From assembly GCF_021538895.1 (NCBI RefSeq), contig NZ_JADDRL010000003.1, positions 1 to 64,000 on the forward strand: 64,000 bases of DNA, given 5' to 3'. The notes under the pieces were generated by a model, which did no database searches, was not told the DNA's origin, and saw only the letters and a program-made list of their open reading frames with translations. Source of the DNA: Streptomyces olivochromogenes. Lineage in GTDB: Bacteria > Actinomycetota > Actinomycetes > Streptomycetales > Streptomycetaceae. The translations under genes and the position numbers were made by a program. Numbering within the stretch: the stretch's first letter is position 1; each line of letters opens with the position of its first letter. Below, piece by piece: positions 18,797-27,756 of this stretch.

Positions 18797-20808
18797 ACGT
18801 GAGCGTCTTCGCCACCGAGGAGCTGCACCAGGCATTCGGCATCGAGATGAGCTCCGTGGAGTCGATGACTGCCGGGGCCGGCTGGGGCCGGGTCGCTCCG
18901 GGCGTCACCTCCGATCCGCACCAGCACGACGAGATCGAGATGTTCGTCGTCGTCGCCGGAACCGGATGGGTGGCCTTCGACGGCCGGCGCATCCGGGTGG
19001 AGCCGGGAACGGTGTGCCAGTTCGAGCCCTTCGAGACGCACGTCATCGAGAACGACGGCGACATCGACCTGGTCTTCTTCGACCTGTACTGGCGCGACCC
19101 GGCGCTCGCCGCCCGGACCGCGGCCGCGGGTGCCGCGCGCCGCCGATTCCCCGAGCGGCCGGTCTTCGTCTTCTCGACCCCGCCCACTCCCAACGGCGAC
19201 CTCCACCTCGGCCATCTGTCCGGCCCCTACCTGGGAGCGGACGCCTACGTCCGGTTCCAGCGCATGCAGGGCACCGAAGTGTGGCACCTGACGGGGAGCG
19301 ACGACTTCCAGAGCTACGTGGTCGAGTGCGCCCGCCGCGAGGAGCGCGAACCGGCGCGCTCCGCCGGGCACTACAGCGCCGAGATCGCCGCGACGCTCCG
19401 TCTGATGGACATCGAGGTCGACCAGTACACCGTGACCAACGAGGATCCCGGCTACCGGGACGGCCTGCGTGGGTACTTCTCGAAGCTGGTCGACTCGGGT
19501 GCGGTCGCCGTCCGGCAGACGGCCGCCCTGGTGGACGCGGAGACGGGCGCCTACCTCTACGAGGTGGACGTCTCGGGCGGTTGTCCCGGATGCGGCGGCG
19601 GCACCAGCGGCAACATCTGCGAAGAATGCGGCGAGCCGAACGTCTGCGTCGACCTGGTCGACCCGCGGAGCAGCCGGTCGCAGGCGCCGTCGAAGCAGCA
19701 GCCGGTCTCCCGCTTCGTCCTGCCGCTCCACGAGTTCGGCAAGGAGGTCGCCGATCACCACCGCCTCGGCCGGGTCCCGGCCCGACTCCGCGAACTGGCG
19801 GACCGGGTGTTCGCGCGTACCAGCCTCGACATTCCCGTGACGCACCCTTCGGACTGGGGCGTCGCACCCGCGGAGACGACCGTGGACGGGCAGGTGATCT
19901 GGGTCTGGCCTGAGATGTCCTACGGCTTCCTCCACGGCATCGAAGCCCTCGGCGGGCGTCTGGGCCGTGACTGGCGAGCCGTCGCTCCCGAGCAGGACTG
20001 GAAGTTCGTCCACTTCTTCGGCTACGACAACAGCTTCTACCATGCCGTGCTCTACCCGGCGCTCTACCGGTCGGCGTACCCGGCGTGGAATCCCGACATC
20101 GACTACCACGTCAACGAGTTCTACCTGCTGGAGGGCGGCAAGTTCTCCACCAGCCGACGCCATGCCGTCTGGGGCAAGCAGATCCTGCGCCCGGAGACCG
20201 TGGACGCGGTGCGCTACTACCTGTCGCTCACACGTCCGGAGCAGCAACGGACGAACTTCGAGCTCGAGGCGTACACGGAGACCGTCCAGAGGGTCCTGGT
20301 GGACGGCTGGCAGAGCTGGCTGAACGACCTGGGCGCACGGATCGCCGGGCAGTACGGCGGGATCGCCCCCGACGCCGGCGTCTGGACTCCCGAGCACACG
20401 GCGTTCCTCAACCGCCTGGGCATACGGCTCGCCGCTGTCGCCGACAGCCTCGGACAGGACGGATTCTCGCTGAACCGTGCGGCCGCCGAGCTGGACGGGA
20501 TCGTCGTGGACGCTCGGCGGTTCGCCGAGGCAGAGGCACGGACCGCGCTGATCGCCGACTGGAACGACGAGGCCCGAACGGCCGTCGCGCTGGAACTGGC
20601 CGCGGCACAGCTGCTGGCGCGCGCGGCCGCGCCGGTCATGCCGCGATTCGCCGCCCGACTCGCCGAGGCGCTCGGGACGGCCGACCTCTCGTCCTGGCCC
20701 TCCCAGGTCGAGCTGGTCGCGCCCGGGACCCGGATCAGCCTTGAGGACCAGTCCTACTTCGCGGCTCTGCCGTCGGACTGGCCGCTCGCCGCGGAGACCA
20801 CGGGATGA
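18793..20808 (+). CDS. Cupin-methionyl-tRNA-synthetase-like fusion, N-N bond-forming enzyme (Spb40-like)
   Basis: 671 aa, ATGA overlap with the previous gene. Residues 1-110 are a cupin with metal ligands in HQHDEIEM and a second His in FETHVIEND. From about 120 a class I synthetase core follows with PTPNGDLHLGHL (HIGH motif), a Cys4 zinc knuckle CPGC/CEEC (about 260-277) and KFSTSRR in place of KMSKS. This rare fusion is diagnostic of hydrazine synthesis: the synthetase half activates or esterifies the N-hydroxylysine and the cupin half guides N-N bond formation with glycine. It is not a housekeeping MetRS. Confidence 0.9.
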   Translation: MNVSVFATEELHQAFGIEMSSVESMTAGAGWGRVAPGVTSDPHQHDEIEMFVVVAGTGWVAFDGRRIRVEPGTVCQFEPFETHVIENDGDIDLVFFDLYWRDPALAARTAAAGAARRRFPERPVFVFSTPPTPNGDLHLGHLSGPYLGADAYVRFQRMQGTEVWHLTGSDDFQSYVVECARREEREPARSAGHYSAEIAATLRLMDIEVDQYTVTNEDPGYRDGLRGYFSKLVDSGAVAVRQTAALVDAETGAYLYEVDVSGGCPGCGGGTSGNICEECGEPNVCVDLVDPRSSRSQAPSKQQPVSRFVLPLHEFGKEVADHHRLGRVPARLRELADRVFARTSLDIPVTHPSDWGVAPAETTVDGQVIWVWPEMSYGFLHGIEALGGRLGRDWRAVAPEQDWKFVHFFGYDNSFYHAVLYPALYRSAYPAWNPDIDYHVNEFYLLEGGKFSTSRRHAVWGKQILRPETVDAVRYYLSLTRPEQQRTNFELEAYTETVQRVLVDGWQSWLNDLGARIAGQYGGIAPDAGVWTPEHTAFLNRLGIRLAAVADSLGQDGFSLNRAAAELDGIVVDARRFAEAEARTALIADWNDEARTAVALELAAAQLLARAAAPVMPRFAARLAEALGTADLSSWPSQVELVAPGTRISLEDQSYFAALPSDWPLAAETTG

Positions 20809-22343
20809 CGGACTCTGTGATCAACCGCGTGGTGGCGGGGCCTCCGGCTCCCGGCCACCGGATCTCGTTCCTCCGGCTCGGCAGCCGCAGGACGCTGGAC
20901 CTGACCGAGCTGTACGAACAGTCGGGCCGTGTCGCCGCCTACCTTCGGAGCCTCGGCGTCGAGTCCGGGGACCGTATCGGGATCCTGGCGGCCAACAGCC
21001 TGGAATGGGTCCTGCTGGACCTTGCCGCGCTGCGGCTCAAGGCCGTGGTCGCGGGTTTCGAGCCGGGCAAGTTCGCCGACACCGGAGAGCTGGTGGCGCG
21101 CTACGGGCTCAAGGCTCTGTTCACCGACCAGGACGTTGCGGCGGGCGCGCCGGCGGCGGTCCGAGCCTTCGCCGACGTCGCCGAGGCCGCGGGACGGACC
21201 TGGACGGAGCTGCCCGAGCCCGTCGTGTACGAGCCCGAGGAGGTGACGACGATCAAGTTCACCTCCGGCAGCACCGGCGTGCCGAAGGGGCTCGGGGCCA
21301 CCGTCGGCAGCATCGACGTGTCGATGCGGGCCGTGCAGGAGATCTTCGAGCACCGGGGCGGTGACAACCTCTTCGTCTTCCTTCCGCTGTCGCTGCTGCA
21401 GCAGCGGTACTGGGTCTACTCCGCCCTCTGCTTCGGCCACGACGCGACCGTCACCACGTACGAGGCGGCCTTCGCCACGCTCGCGACGGCCCGGCCGACC
21501 GTGGTGATGGGTGTGCCGGCGTTCTTCGAGGCCGCCAGGCAGCAGATCAGCCAGGACGCCGCGCGCGCGGACGGCGTCACGCCGGACGCGGCGCGCCGCG
21601 CGGCCGCGCGGCGGCTGTTCGGCGATCGGATCCGCTATCTGTGGACGGGATCGGCACCGGCGGACCGGGAGGTGCTGCGCTACCTCACCGACGCGGGCCT
21701 TCCCGTCTATGAGGGCTACGGGCTGAACGAGACGTGCATCGTCAGCAAGAACCACCCCGGTGCCCACAAGGAGGGCAGCGCGGGGCGGGTGCTGCCGGGG
21801 AAGCAGGTGCTGTTCGACGAGGACGGCGTGATCCTGGTCCGCAGCGAGCATCCGGTGAACCGGCGCTACGAGTTCGCCGAGCCCGGCGACTCCGAGCGGA
21901 TGTTCGTCGCGGACGGGGTGGTGCGCACCGGCGACCTCGGCTACGTGGACGAGGACGGCTTCCTGTTCATCCAGGGGCGCGCCGACGACGTCATCGTGCT
22001 CGGAAACGGCAAGAAGGTGATCGTCCGGCCGATCGAGGAGCACATGCGGACGAGTCCGGCGATCGAGGAGTGCGTGGTGTTCTGCCCCGCGCAGACGTCC
22101 CTGGTCGCGGTGGTCTCGCCGTCCTCCGACACGCCCGACCTCAAGGCGATCGCCGAACAACTGGCCCGCACCAACGCCTCGTTCGGCCGTGACGAACAGA
22201 TCCGCAAGGTCGTGGTCGCGAGCCCGCGGCCCAGTATCGCCAACGGAATGCTCACTTCGCAGTTCAAGCCGAAACGGCAGGCCATCTTCGCCGCCTTCCA
22301 GGCGGAGATCACGAACAACCAGGACGGTATCCATGCCCAGTGA
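20805..22343 (+). CDS. AMP-dependent acyl-ACP ligase, predicted hydrazinoacetate loader
   Basis: 512 aa, ATGA overlap. ANL-superfamily motifs are FTSGSTGVPKG (ATP loop), YEGYGLNETC, RTGDLGYVDEDG and the hinge RADDVIVLGNGKKV. It lacks NRPS-type neighbours and is immediately followed by, and overlaps, a small ACP gene, so it most likely adenylates the hydrazino acid and loads that ACP. The order ligase-ACP-GNAT after the hydrazine trio parallels triacsin genes as I recall them. Confidence 0.82.
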   Translation: MTDSVINRVVAGPPAPGHRISFLRLGSRRTLDLTELYEQSGRVAAYLRSLGVESGDRIGILAANSLEWVLLDLAALRLKAVVAGFEPGKFADTGELVARYGLKALFTDQDVAAGAPAAVRAFADVAEAAGRTWTELPEPVVYEPEEVTTIKFTSGSTGVPKGLGATVGSIDVSMRAVQEIFEHRGGDNLFVFLPLSLLQQRYWVYSALCFGHDATVTTYEAAFATLATARPTVVMGVPAFFEAARQQISQDAARADGVTPDAARRAAARRLFGDRIRYLWTGSAPADREVLRYLTDAGLPVYEGYGLNETCIVSKNHPGAHKEGSAGRVLPGKQVLFDEDGVILVRSEHPVNRRYEFAEPGDSERMFVADGVVRTGDLGYVDEDGFLFIQGRADDVIVLGNGKKVIVRPIEEHMRTSPAIEECVVFCPAQTSLVAVVSPSSDTPDLKAIAEQLARTNASFGRDEQIRKVVVASPRPSIANGMLTSQFKPKRQAIFAAFQAEITNNQDGIHAQ

Positions 22344-22593
22344 CATCGAGACCACCGCGCGGGAGAACCTGTCGGCCGCGCTCCAGCCGGCCGCGGATCC
22401 GCACGGGATCGACGCGGACGTCGCGTTGACCGACTACGGACTGACCTCGCTGCAGAAGGTCCTGTTCCTGACCCGGCTCTGCGAGGACCTCGCGGTCGAC
22501 CTCGCGCATCTGAGCGAGCGCGACGTCGCCGAGATGCGCACCCTCCACGACGTCGTCGACACCCTGTCGCGCTACGCGGGAAAGGCTGCCTAG
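22333..22593 (+). CDS. Acyl carrier protein of the hydrazine branch
   Basis: 86 aa, overlapping the ligase stop by 11 bases. The phosphopantetheine Ser is in DYGLTSLQKVLFL (about residue 37). Small size and coupling indicate a dedicated carrier for the ligase product rather than fatty acid ACP. Confidence 0.85.
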   Translation: MPSDIETTARENLSAALQPAADPHGIDADVALTDYGLTSLQKVLFLTRLCEDLAVDLAHLSERDVAEMRTLHDVVDTLSRYAGKAA

Positions 22594-22594
22594 A

Positions 22595-23209
22595 GTGAGT
22601 TGGGCGGAGCTGGCCGCGGCCACGCTGGAGAACGACCACGTGAGGCTGCGTCCGATCGGTCCCGAGGACCGCGAGTCGATCCACGGCATCGCGATGGACC
22701 CGGTGATCTGGCGCTACTTCGTGAGCCTCGTCGAGACCGAGGCGGACTTCGACGCCTTCTTCGAGGGCATGGTCGCCGACCACGCGGCGGGCAGGCGCGT
22801 GGTCTTCCACATCACCGACAAGACGACGGGGCGCTGCGCGGGGAGCATGAGCTTCGGCAACCTCTCGGAGGCGGACTCGCGCCTGGAGATCGGCTGGTCC
22901 TGGCTGGGCGTCGACTTCCAGGGCCGCGGCATCAACCGCTGGGCCAAGTACCTCCTGCTCGAGCACGCCTTCGAGACCCTGGGCGCCGAGCGCGTGGAGT
23001 TCAAGACGGATCGGCTCAACGTGCAGGCCAGAGCGGGCCTGCGCAACATCGGCGCTCTGGAGGAGGGCGTCTTCCGCAGCTTCAACCCGATGCCGGGCGG
23101 CAGGCGCCGGGACGCGGTCTTCTACAGCGTGGTGCGCGGCGAGTGGCCCTGGCTCAAGGACGAGCTGGCCGCTCACGCGAAGGTGACCCGTCAGGACATG
23201 GCGGTGTGA
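22595..23209 (+). CDS. GNAT N-acyltransferase
   Basis: 204 aa from GTG 22595, one base after the ACP stop. RimJ/RimL-like GNAT fold with the acyl-CoA loop in GVDFQGRGINRWAKY (Q/RxxGxG/A variant) and a C-terminal NVQARAGLRNIGALEEG segment. In the operon it probably acylates the free hydrazine nitrogen of the ACP-bound unit, as the triacsin GNAT does; the acyl donor (acetyl, succinyl or other) is unknown. Confidence 0.78.
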   Translation: MSWAELAAATLENDHVRLRPIGPEDRESIHGIAMDPVIWRYFVSLVETEADFDAFFEGMVADHAAGRRVVFHITDKTTGRCAGSMSFGNLSEADSRLEIGWSWLGVDFQGRGINRWAKYLLLEHAFETLGAERVEFKTDRLNVQARAGLRNIGALEEGVFRSFNPMPGGRRRDAVFYSVVRGEWPWLKDELAAHAKVTRQDMAV

Positions 23210-24306
23210 CCGGCGGAGCGGGCATCACCCATCTGCGTCTCCGCGGCGATCCGCACGAGGTCGGCCGACAGCACGGCGCTGCTCTCGCAGGTCCCTTGCG
23301 CGGCTTCGTCGACGACTCGCTCTGCCGTCTCGACCTGCTTCTGGACGAACAGGTCACGATGTCCGGGCTCGAACCGGTGCTGTCCGCGTTCGACAAGGTG
23401 ATCACGGCGGAGCTGCCACGGCTCGCGGACGAGATCACCGGACTCGCCGACGGGATCGGAATCCACCGCGACCAGGCGCTGCTGCTGCAACTGCGCCGGG
23501 AGATCCTGGGCTACCGGAAGATCCCGGCGCGAGGCGACTGCACCACCTACGCGAGGGCTGGTTCCCCTCCGGTACTGGCCCAGACGGTGGACCTCAACGG
23601 CGACCTGGACGATCAGATCAGCGTCCTCGACGTCCGGCTCACAGGTTCCCCGCGCGGGGTCCTGGTGCTCAGCTTCGCGGGCCTCCTCGGCTATCTGGGC
23701 GTCAACAGCGACGGCCTGGCCGTGGGCCTCAACCTGGTCCTCGGCGGCGACTGGAAACCCGGAGTCCCGCCGTACCTGGCCATTCGCCATGTGTTGGACT
23801 CCGCTGCCACCGTCGATGAGGCGGTCGAGTGCCTCCGCGGTCTCCCGTTGGCCAGCTCACGGTCGTTCATGCTCTGCGACGCGGGCAAAGCGGTCTGGGT
23901 GGAGGCTCTGGACGGCGGGTTCCGTTGCTTCGAAGCCCAACAGGCCGAGCACACCAACCACTTCCTCCACCCCGAGTTCGAACCCTTCGACGAGATCAAC
24001 GTCTTCGCGCGGAACTCCTCACGCCGAAGGCTGGAGGCGTGCCGCGCCGGTCTCGCCGCGATGGCACCGGCCGCAGGGGTGGAGGAGCATTTCGCTTTGC
24101 TCTCGGTCCCTCCCATCCGAGTGGTCGGAACCGGTGACATCCGGTACGAGCGCACCGTCGCCGCGGCCGTCGCCTTGCCGGGGAGCGGCCAGTTGTACAT
24201 CAGGCCGGGTGATCCCGCCGCATCTGTCACCAGGGAGTTCACCTTCGCGGACCCGGACTGCCGCACCGATGGCTCTCCCCGGGCGGGCGCGGATGATGCG
24301 GGGTGA
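23206..24306 (+). CDS. C45-family Ntn acylase/acyltransferase
   Basis: 366 aa from GTG 23206, which overlaps the GNAT stop as GTGA. Resembles acyl-CoA:6-aminopenicillanate acyltransferase: an N-terminal segment with HEVGRQHGAAL, then the autoproteolysis site RGDCTTYAR with Cys about residue 111 as the expected N-terminal nucleophile, followed by QTVDLNGDLDD. These enzymes cleave or transfer amide-linked acyl groups. Being adjacent to a GNAT, it may remove or exchange the group the GNAT adds (protection and deprotection). Inference only. Confidence 0.72.
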   Translation: MTGGAGITHLRLRGDPHEVGRQHGAALAGPLRGFVDDSLCRLDLLLDEQVTMSGLEPVLSAFDKVITAELPRLADEITGLADGIGIHRDQALLLQLRREILGYRKIPARGDCTTYARAGSPPVLAQTVDLNGDLDDQISVLDVRLTGSPRGVLVLSFAGLLGYLGVNSDGLAVGLNLVLGGDWKPGVPPYLAIRHVLDSAATVDEAVECLRGLPLASSRSFMLCDAGKAVWVEALDGGFRCFEAQQAEHTNHFLHPEFEPFDEINVFARNSSRRRLEACRAGLAAMAPAAGVEEHFALLSVPPIRVVGTGDIRYERTVAAAVALPGSGQLYIRPGDPAASVTREFTFADPDCRTDGSPRAGADDAG

Positions 24307-24485
24307 CGCCGAGGGTGCCGAGTTGTCGGTCCCTCTTGATCTCTTCGAACTCCGACGGCGGGAACACGAACGTGCTCGATGACGAGAACGGGCGATTCGT
24401 CGTCCTTGTGAACCACGAGGATCAGCTCACGACAGTCCTCGAGGGACACGCGTCAGAAGCTTTTCCGGAAGGGAACCTGTCATGA
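24303..24485 (+). pseudogene. Truncated MbtH-like ORF (60 codons)
   Basis: GTG 24303 overlaps the previous stop and the TGA at 24483-24485 overlaps the E1alpha ATG, so the frame is translationally linked on both sides. The middle part NTNVLDDENGRFVVLVN is a clear MbtH opening, but the sequence then departs (HEDQLTTVLEGH) and lacks the SLWP and later Trp residues that form the A-domain-binding groove. Probably a decayed mbtH kept as a coupling ORF. Confidence 0.6.
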
Positions 24486-25411
24486 AAGCAGGTACTGCCA
24501 TCAGCGTCGCCGGGATCGATGCCGGGATCGACGTCGACGATCTCTCCAGCCTGCTGATGATCAGGCACTTCGAGCAGAGCGTGCTGGACCTGTTCGCGCG
24601 CGGGCTGCTCAGCGGCACCACGCACACCTGCCTCGGCCAGGAGTACGTGCCGGTGGCCCTGGGGCCGCTGCTGGCCCCGGACGACTTCGTGTTCAGCAAC
24701 CACCGCGGCCACGGACACTACCTGGCCCGCTTCGACGACCCCGAGGGCCTGCTGGCCGAGATGACCGGCCGCGAGGGCGCCGTCTGTTCGGGCGTCGGCG
24801 GCAGCCAGCACATCTTCCGGGGCACCTACCTGTCCACCGGGGTGCAGGGCGAGAGCCTGCCGGTGGCCGTGGGCACGGCCTTGTGGTTCCAGCGGACCGG
24901 CCTGCCCGGGATCGCCGTGGCCTACATCGGCGACGGCACCTGGGGCGAGGGCGCCGTCTACGAGGCGTTGAACCTGGCCGCGCTGTGGCGGCTGCCGTTG
25001 CTGGTGGTCGTGGAGAACAACGGCATCGCGCAGACCACGCCGACCGCGCGCGCCATGGCCGGGGACATCGCCGGGCGGGCCGCGGCGTTCGGAATCGCCC
25101 ATGTGTCCGTGACCGGCAGCGACGTCGCCGCGATCCGCGCGCGCCTGGCACCGGTGGTCGAACGGACGCGCGCCGGCGGCGGGCCGGTCGTCGTGGAGTT
25201 CGCGACCCACCGCCTCGGCCCGCACAGCAAGGGCGACGACACGCGCTCCGCCGCCGAGGTCGCCGCCGAGCGGGAGCACGACTGGCACGACGCCTATCGG
25301 CGCCTGGACCCCGACCTGTTCGCCAAGGTCGAGGACGAGCAACGGACGCGGATCGCCGAGGCCGTGGACCGGGTCCTGGCCCGTCCGGCCTCGGTGTGGG
25401 AGAGGGGCTGA
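24482..25411 (+). CDS. 2-oxoacid dehydrogenase E1 alpha-like subunit
   Basis: 309 aa, ATGA overlap. The thiamine-diphosphate motif is intact (GDGTWGEGAV, then VVENN about 25 residues later), and the opening MIRHFEQSVLDLFARGLLSG is typical of PDH/acetoin E1 alpha. With E1 beta it decarboxylates a 2-oxoacid and transfers the acyl group to lipoyl-E2. Presence inside the operon implies a pathway-specific acyl unit; no E3 is encoded nearby, so a housekeeping E3 must serve if turnover is oxidative. Confidence 0.85.
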   Translation: MKAGTAISVAGIDAGIDVDDLSSLLMIRHFEQSVLDLFARGLLSGTTHTCLGQEYVPVALGPLLAPDDFVFSNHRGHGHYLARFDDPEGLLAEMTGREGAVCSGVGGSQHIFRGTYLSTGVQGESLPVAVGTALWFQRTGLPGIAVAYIGDGTWGEGAVYEALNLAALWRLPLLVVVENNGIAQTTPTARAMAGDIAGRAAAFGIAHVSVTGSDVAAIRARLAPVVERTRAGGGPVVVEFATHRLGPHSKGDDTRSAAEVAAEREHDWHDAYRRLDPDLFAKVEDEQRTRIAEAVDRVLARPASVWERG

Positions 25412-25414
25412 ACC

Positions 25415-26422
25415 GTGGAGCGTGTCGCTGAGAACCTGAACCGGGCGCTGCACGCGGCCTTCGCCGCCGACCCCGACCTGTTCCTGCTGGGGGAGGACGT
25501 CGCCGATCCGTACGGCGGCGCCTTCAAGATCACCAAAGGGCTGTCGTCGGGCTACCCCGACCGGGTCCTGAGCACGCCCATCAGCGAGCAGTCGCTGGTG
25601 GGCGTGGCCAACGGGCTGGCGCTGTCCGGCGGGCGCGCCATCGTCGAGATCATGTTCGGCGACTTCGCCACCCTGGCCTTCGACCAGATCGTCAACTTCG
25701 CGGCCAAATCGGTCGCGATGTACGGCCGCCGTGTCGAGGTCCCGGTGATCGTGCGCTGTCCCACCGGCGGGCGGCGCGGGTACGGCCCGACCCACAGCCA
25801 GAGCCTGCAGAAGCACTTCATCGGCGTGCCGCACCTGTCGGTGCACGAGATCTCGCCGTTCCACGACAGCACGGCGCTGCTGGCCGGCCTGCTCGCCGAT
25901 GGCGAGCCGGCCGTCCTGTTCGAGGACAAGGTGCTCTACACGCAGCCGATGTACGAGCCGGGGACGGACGGGCCGTTCGTCGCCGATTTCCCGTTCGGAG
26001 CCGGCGGCCCGGCACGGCTGCGGGCGTCGGACGGCGACGACGTGGCCGACTGTGTGATCATCGCGCCCGGCGGCGTGGCCCGGCGGGCGCTGGCGGCGGC
26101 CGGGACGCTGTTCGCCGAGCACGAGATCACCTGCGAGGTGATCGTTCCGACCCGGTTGTACCCGTTCGACGTGGAGCCACTGCTGCCCGCCCTGGCCGGC
26201 GCCGAGGTCGTGTGCCTGGTCGAGGACTGCGCCGCCGGCGGCACCTGGGGCACGGAGGTCGCCGCGCGCGTCTATCAGCGGCTGTGGGGCCGGCTGCGGC
26301 GCCCGGTCGTGCTGTGCAGCGCCGAGGCCGAGGTGATCCCGACCGCCGCACACCTGGAACAGACCGTGCTCCCCCAAGCTTCTGACATCCACCGCGCCAT
26401 CTGGGAGGCGTTGCATGCGTGA
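25415..26422 (+). CDS. 2-oxoacid dehydrogenase E1 beta-like subunit
   Basis: 335 aa from GTG 25415, 3 bases after E1 alpha. LGEDVADPYGGAFKITKGL, STPISEQSLVGVANG and IVEIMFGDF are the conserved E1 beta blocks including the TDP-contacting Glu. Forms an alpha2beta2 E1 with its neighbour. Confidence 0.86.
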   Translation: MERVAENLNRALHAAFAADPDLFLLGEDVADPYGGAFKITKGLSSGYPDRVLSTPISEQSLVGVANGLALSGGRAIVEIMFGDFATLAFDQIVNFAAKSVAMYGRRVEVPVIVRCPTGGRRGYGPTHSQSLQKHFIGVPHLSVHEISPFHDSTALLAGLLADGEPAVLFEDKVLYTQPMYEPGTDGPFVADFPFGAGGPARLRASDGDDVADCVIIAPGGVARRALAAAGTLFAEHEITCEVIVPTRLYPFDVEPLLPALAGAEVVCLVEDCAAGGTWGTEVAARVYQRLWGRLRRPVVLCSAEAEVIPTAAHLEQTVLPQASDIHRAIWEALHA

Positions 26423-27584
26423 ACTGCTGCTGCCGAAGTTCAACAACAACGACGAGGACTGCGTCCTGGTCGGCTGGACGGTCGACGACGGCGCCGCGGT
26501 GTCCGCGGACGCGGTCGTCGCCGAGGTCGAGACCGCCAAGGCCCTGGAGGAACTCGTCGCGGACGCGGACGGCGTCCTCCACCGGCTCGTCGAGGCCGGA
26601 GCGCGCTGCGAGTTCGGGCGGCCCGTGGGGCTGCTGTTCGACAGCCGCCAGGAACGGGACGACTACCTGGCGAGCCTGGCGGCCGCCGTCGTGACCACCG
26701 CACCCGAGGGCGAGGGCGAGGACCACGATGGCGGCCCGGACCCGATCCTCAGCGACGCCGCGCGCACCCTCGCCCAGGATCACGGCATCCGGACCGAGCA
26801 ACTGCGCACGCTCGGCAAGCGGGTGGTGAAGGCCTCCGACGTCCAGCGGCTCATCGACCAGGGGTTCATGGACCAGGGGGCGGCGTCCGCAGCGGCTGGG
26901 GCGTCAGCGGACGCCGCCGTCGTCAGCCTCAGCCCGCACCAACGCGCGGTGGCAGCCGTCGTCAGCGAGGCGCACCGCACGATCCCGGCCGCCTTCGCCG
27001 CGATCGCGGTCGACCTGACAGCGTTCCGCGCCACCCGCGGCGGCGCCCCGTACGGCCTGGTCGAGCTCCTGGTCAAGGCCATTGCCGCCCGCCACGCCGA
27101 CTTCCCGCTGTTCTTCGCCACGCCCGGTGCGGACCACACCCTCACCCTCGCGTCGGCCGCCAACGTCGGGGTCACCGTCGACGTCGGGACCGGCCTGTTC
27201 ATCCCGGTGCTCAAAGACGCCGCCCGCCGTCCGATCGGCGACCTGGCCGACGACCTCATGGACTTCCGAGTCAGCGCCCTGCGGCAGAACTTCCGCGGGG
27301 ACGCGTTCGCCGACGAGGCCATCACCCTCTCGCTGCACAACGATCCGGACATCATCCTGGCCGCGCCGATCGTCCACCCGGGCCGCACCTGCGTCGTGAC
27401 CTTGTGCGCCGAGCGGAGCGAAGTTGCGCTGACCGAGGACGGTACGCCGTTCACCCGGCCGGTCACCACGGTCGCGGCCACCTACGACCACCGCTATCTC
27501 AACGGCCGCGACGCGGTCCGCTTCCTCACCGCGGTGAAGCAGGACCTGGAGACCACCGACGCCATCGCCCGGCTCGCGGGCTGA
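26415..27584 (+). CDS. 2-oxoacid dehydrogenase E2-like acyltransferase with altered active site
   Basis: 389 aa, overlapping E1 beta by 8 bases. Domains: lipoyl (residues 1-75, Lys in VETAKALEEL), E3/E1-binding helix pair (about 115-150, AARTLAQDHGIRTEQL), catalytic CAT-like domain (about 170-389). The usual HxxxDG reads HRYLNG, Asp replaced by Asn. E2-like transferases in antibiotic clusters can pass acyl groups to ACPs or hydroxyls (for example in tetronate and glycolyl pathways), so CoA may not be the acceptor. Inference. Confidence 0.82.
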   Translation: MRELLLPKFNNNDEDCVLVGWTVDDGAAVSADAVVAEVETAKALEELVADADGVLHRLVEAGARCEFGRPVGLLFDSRQERDDYLASLAAAVVTTAPEGEGEDHDGGPDPILSDAARTLAQDHGIRTEQLRTLGKRVVKASDVQRLIDQGFMDQGAASAAAGASADAAVVSLSPHQRAVAAVVSEAHRTIPAAFAAIAVDLTAFRATRGGAPYGLVELLVKAIAARHADFPLFFATPGADHTLTLASAANVGVTVDVGTGLFIPVLKDAARRPIGDLADDLMDFRVSALRQNFRGDAFADEAITLSLHNDPDIILAAPIVHPGRTCVVTLCAERSEVALTEDGTPFTRPVTTVAATYDHRYLNGRDAVRFLTAVKQDLETTDAIARLAG

Positions 27585-27591
27585 CGGGAGG

Positions 27592-27756
27592 ACGACGACG
27601 CCACTGCCGCTCTTCGATGCCCCTGTGGACCTCCGCGCGTTGCGCGCCGCCTACCAAGCGGCCGACGCCCCGGCGTCGGCAGGTCCACGGATCGGGATCG
27701 CGGCCGGCTACACCGCCGACCCGATCCAGCCCCACCTCGGCGCGGCGCTCGCCGGG
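27592..27756 (+). pseudogene. N-terminal remnant of an FkbH-like protein
   Basis: Directly after E2, a frame without a usable start gives PLPLFDAPVDLRALRAAY and IGIAAGYTADPIQPHL, matching the N-terminal region of FkbH-like glyceryl-ACP synthases. It breaks off near 27756 beside a half copy of the 18-bp palindrome (GCCGGCGAGACA at 27757-27768). The catalytic HAD domain is gone. Confidence 0.5.

Noticed and set aside
18793..20808. Housekeeping or resistance methionyl-tRNA synthetase
   Set aside because: Cupin fusion, altered KMSKS (KFSTS) and operon context indicate a biosynthetic enzyme.
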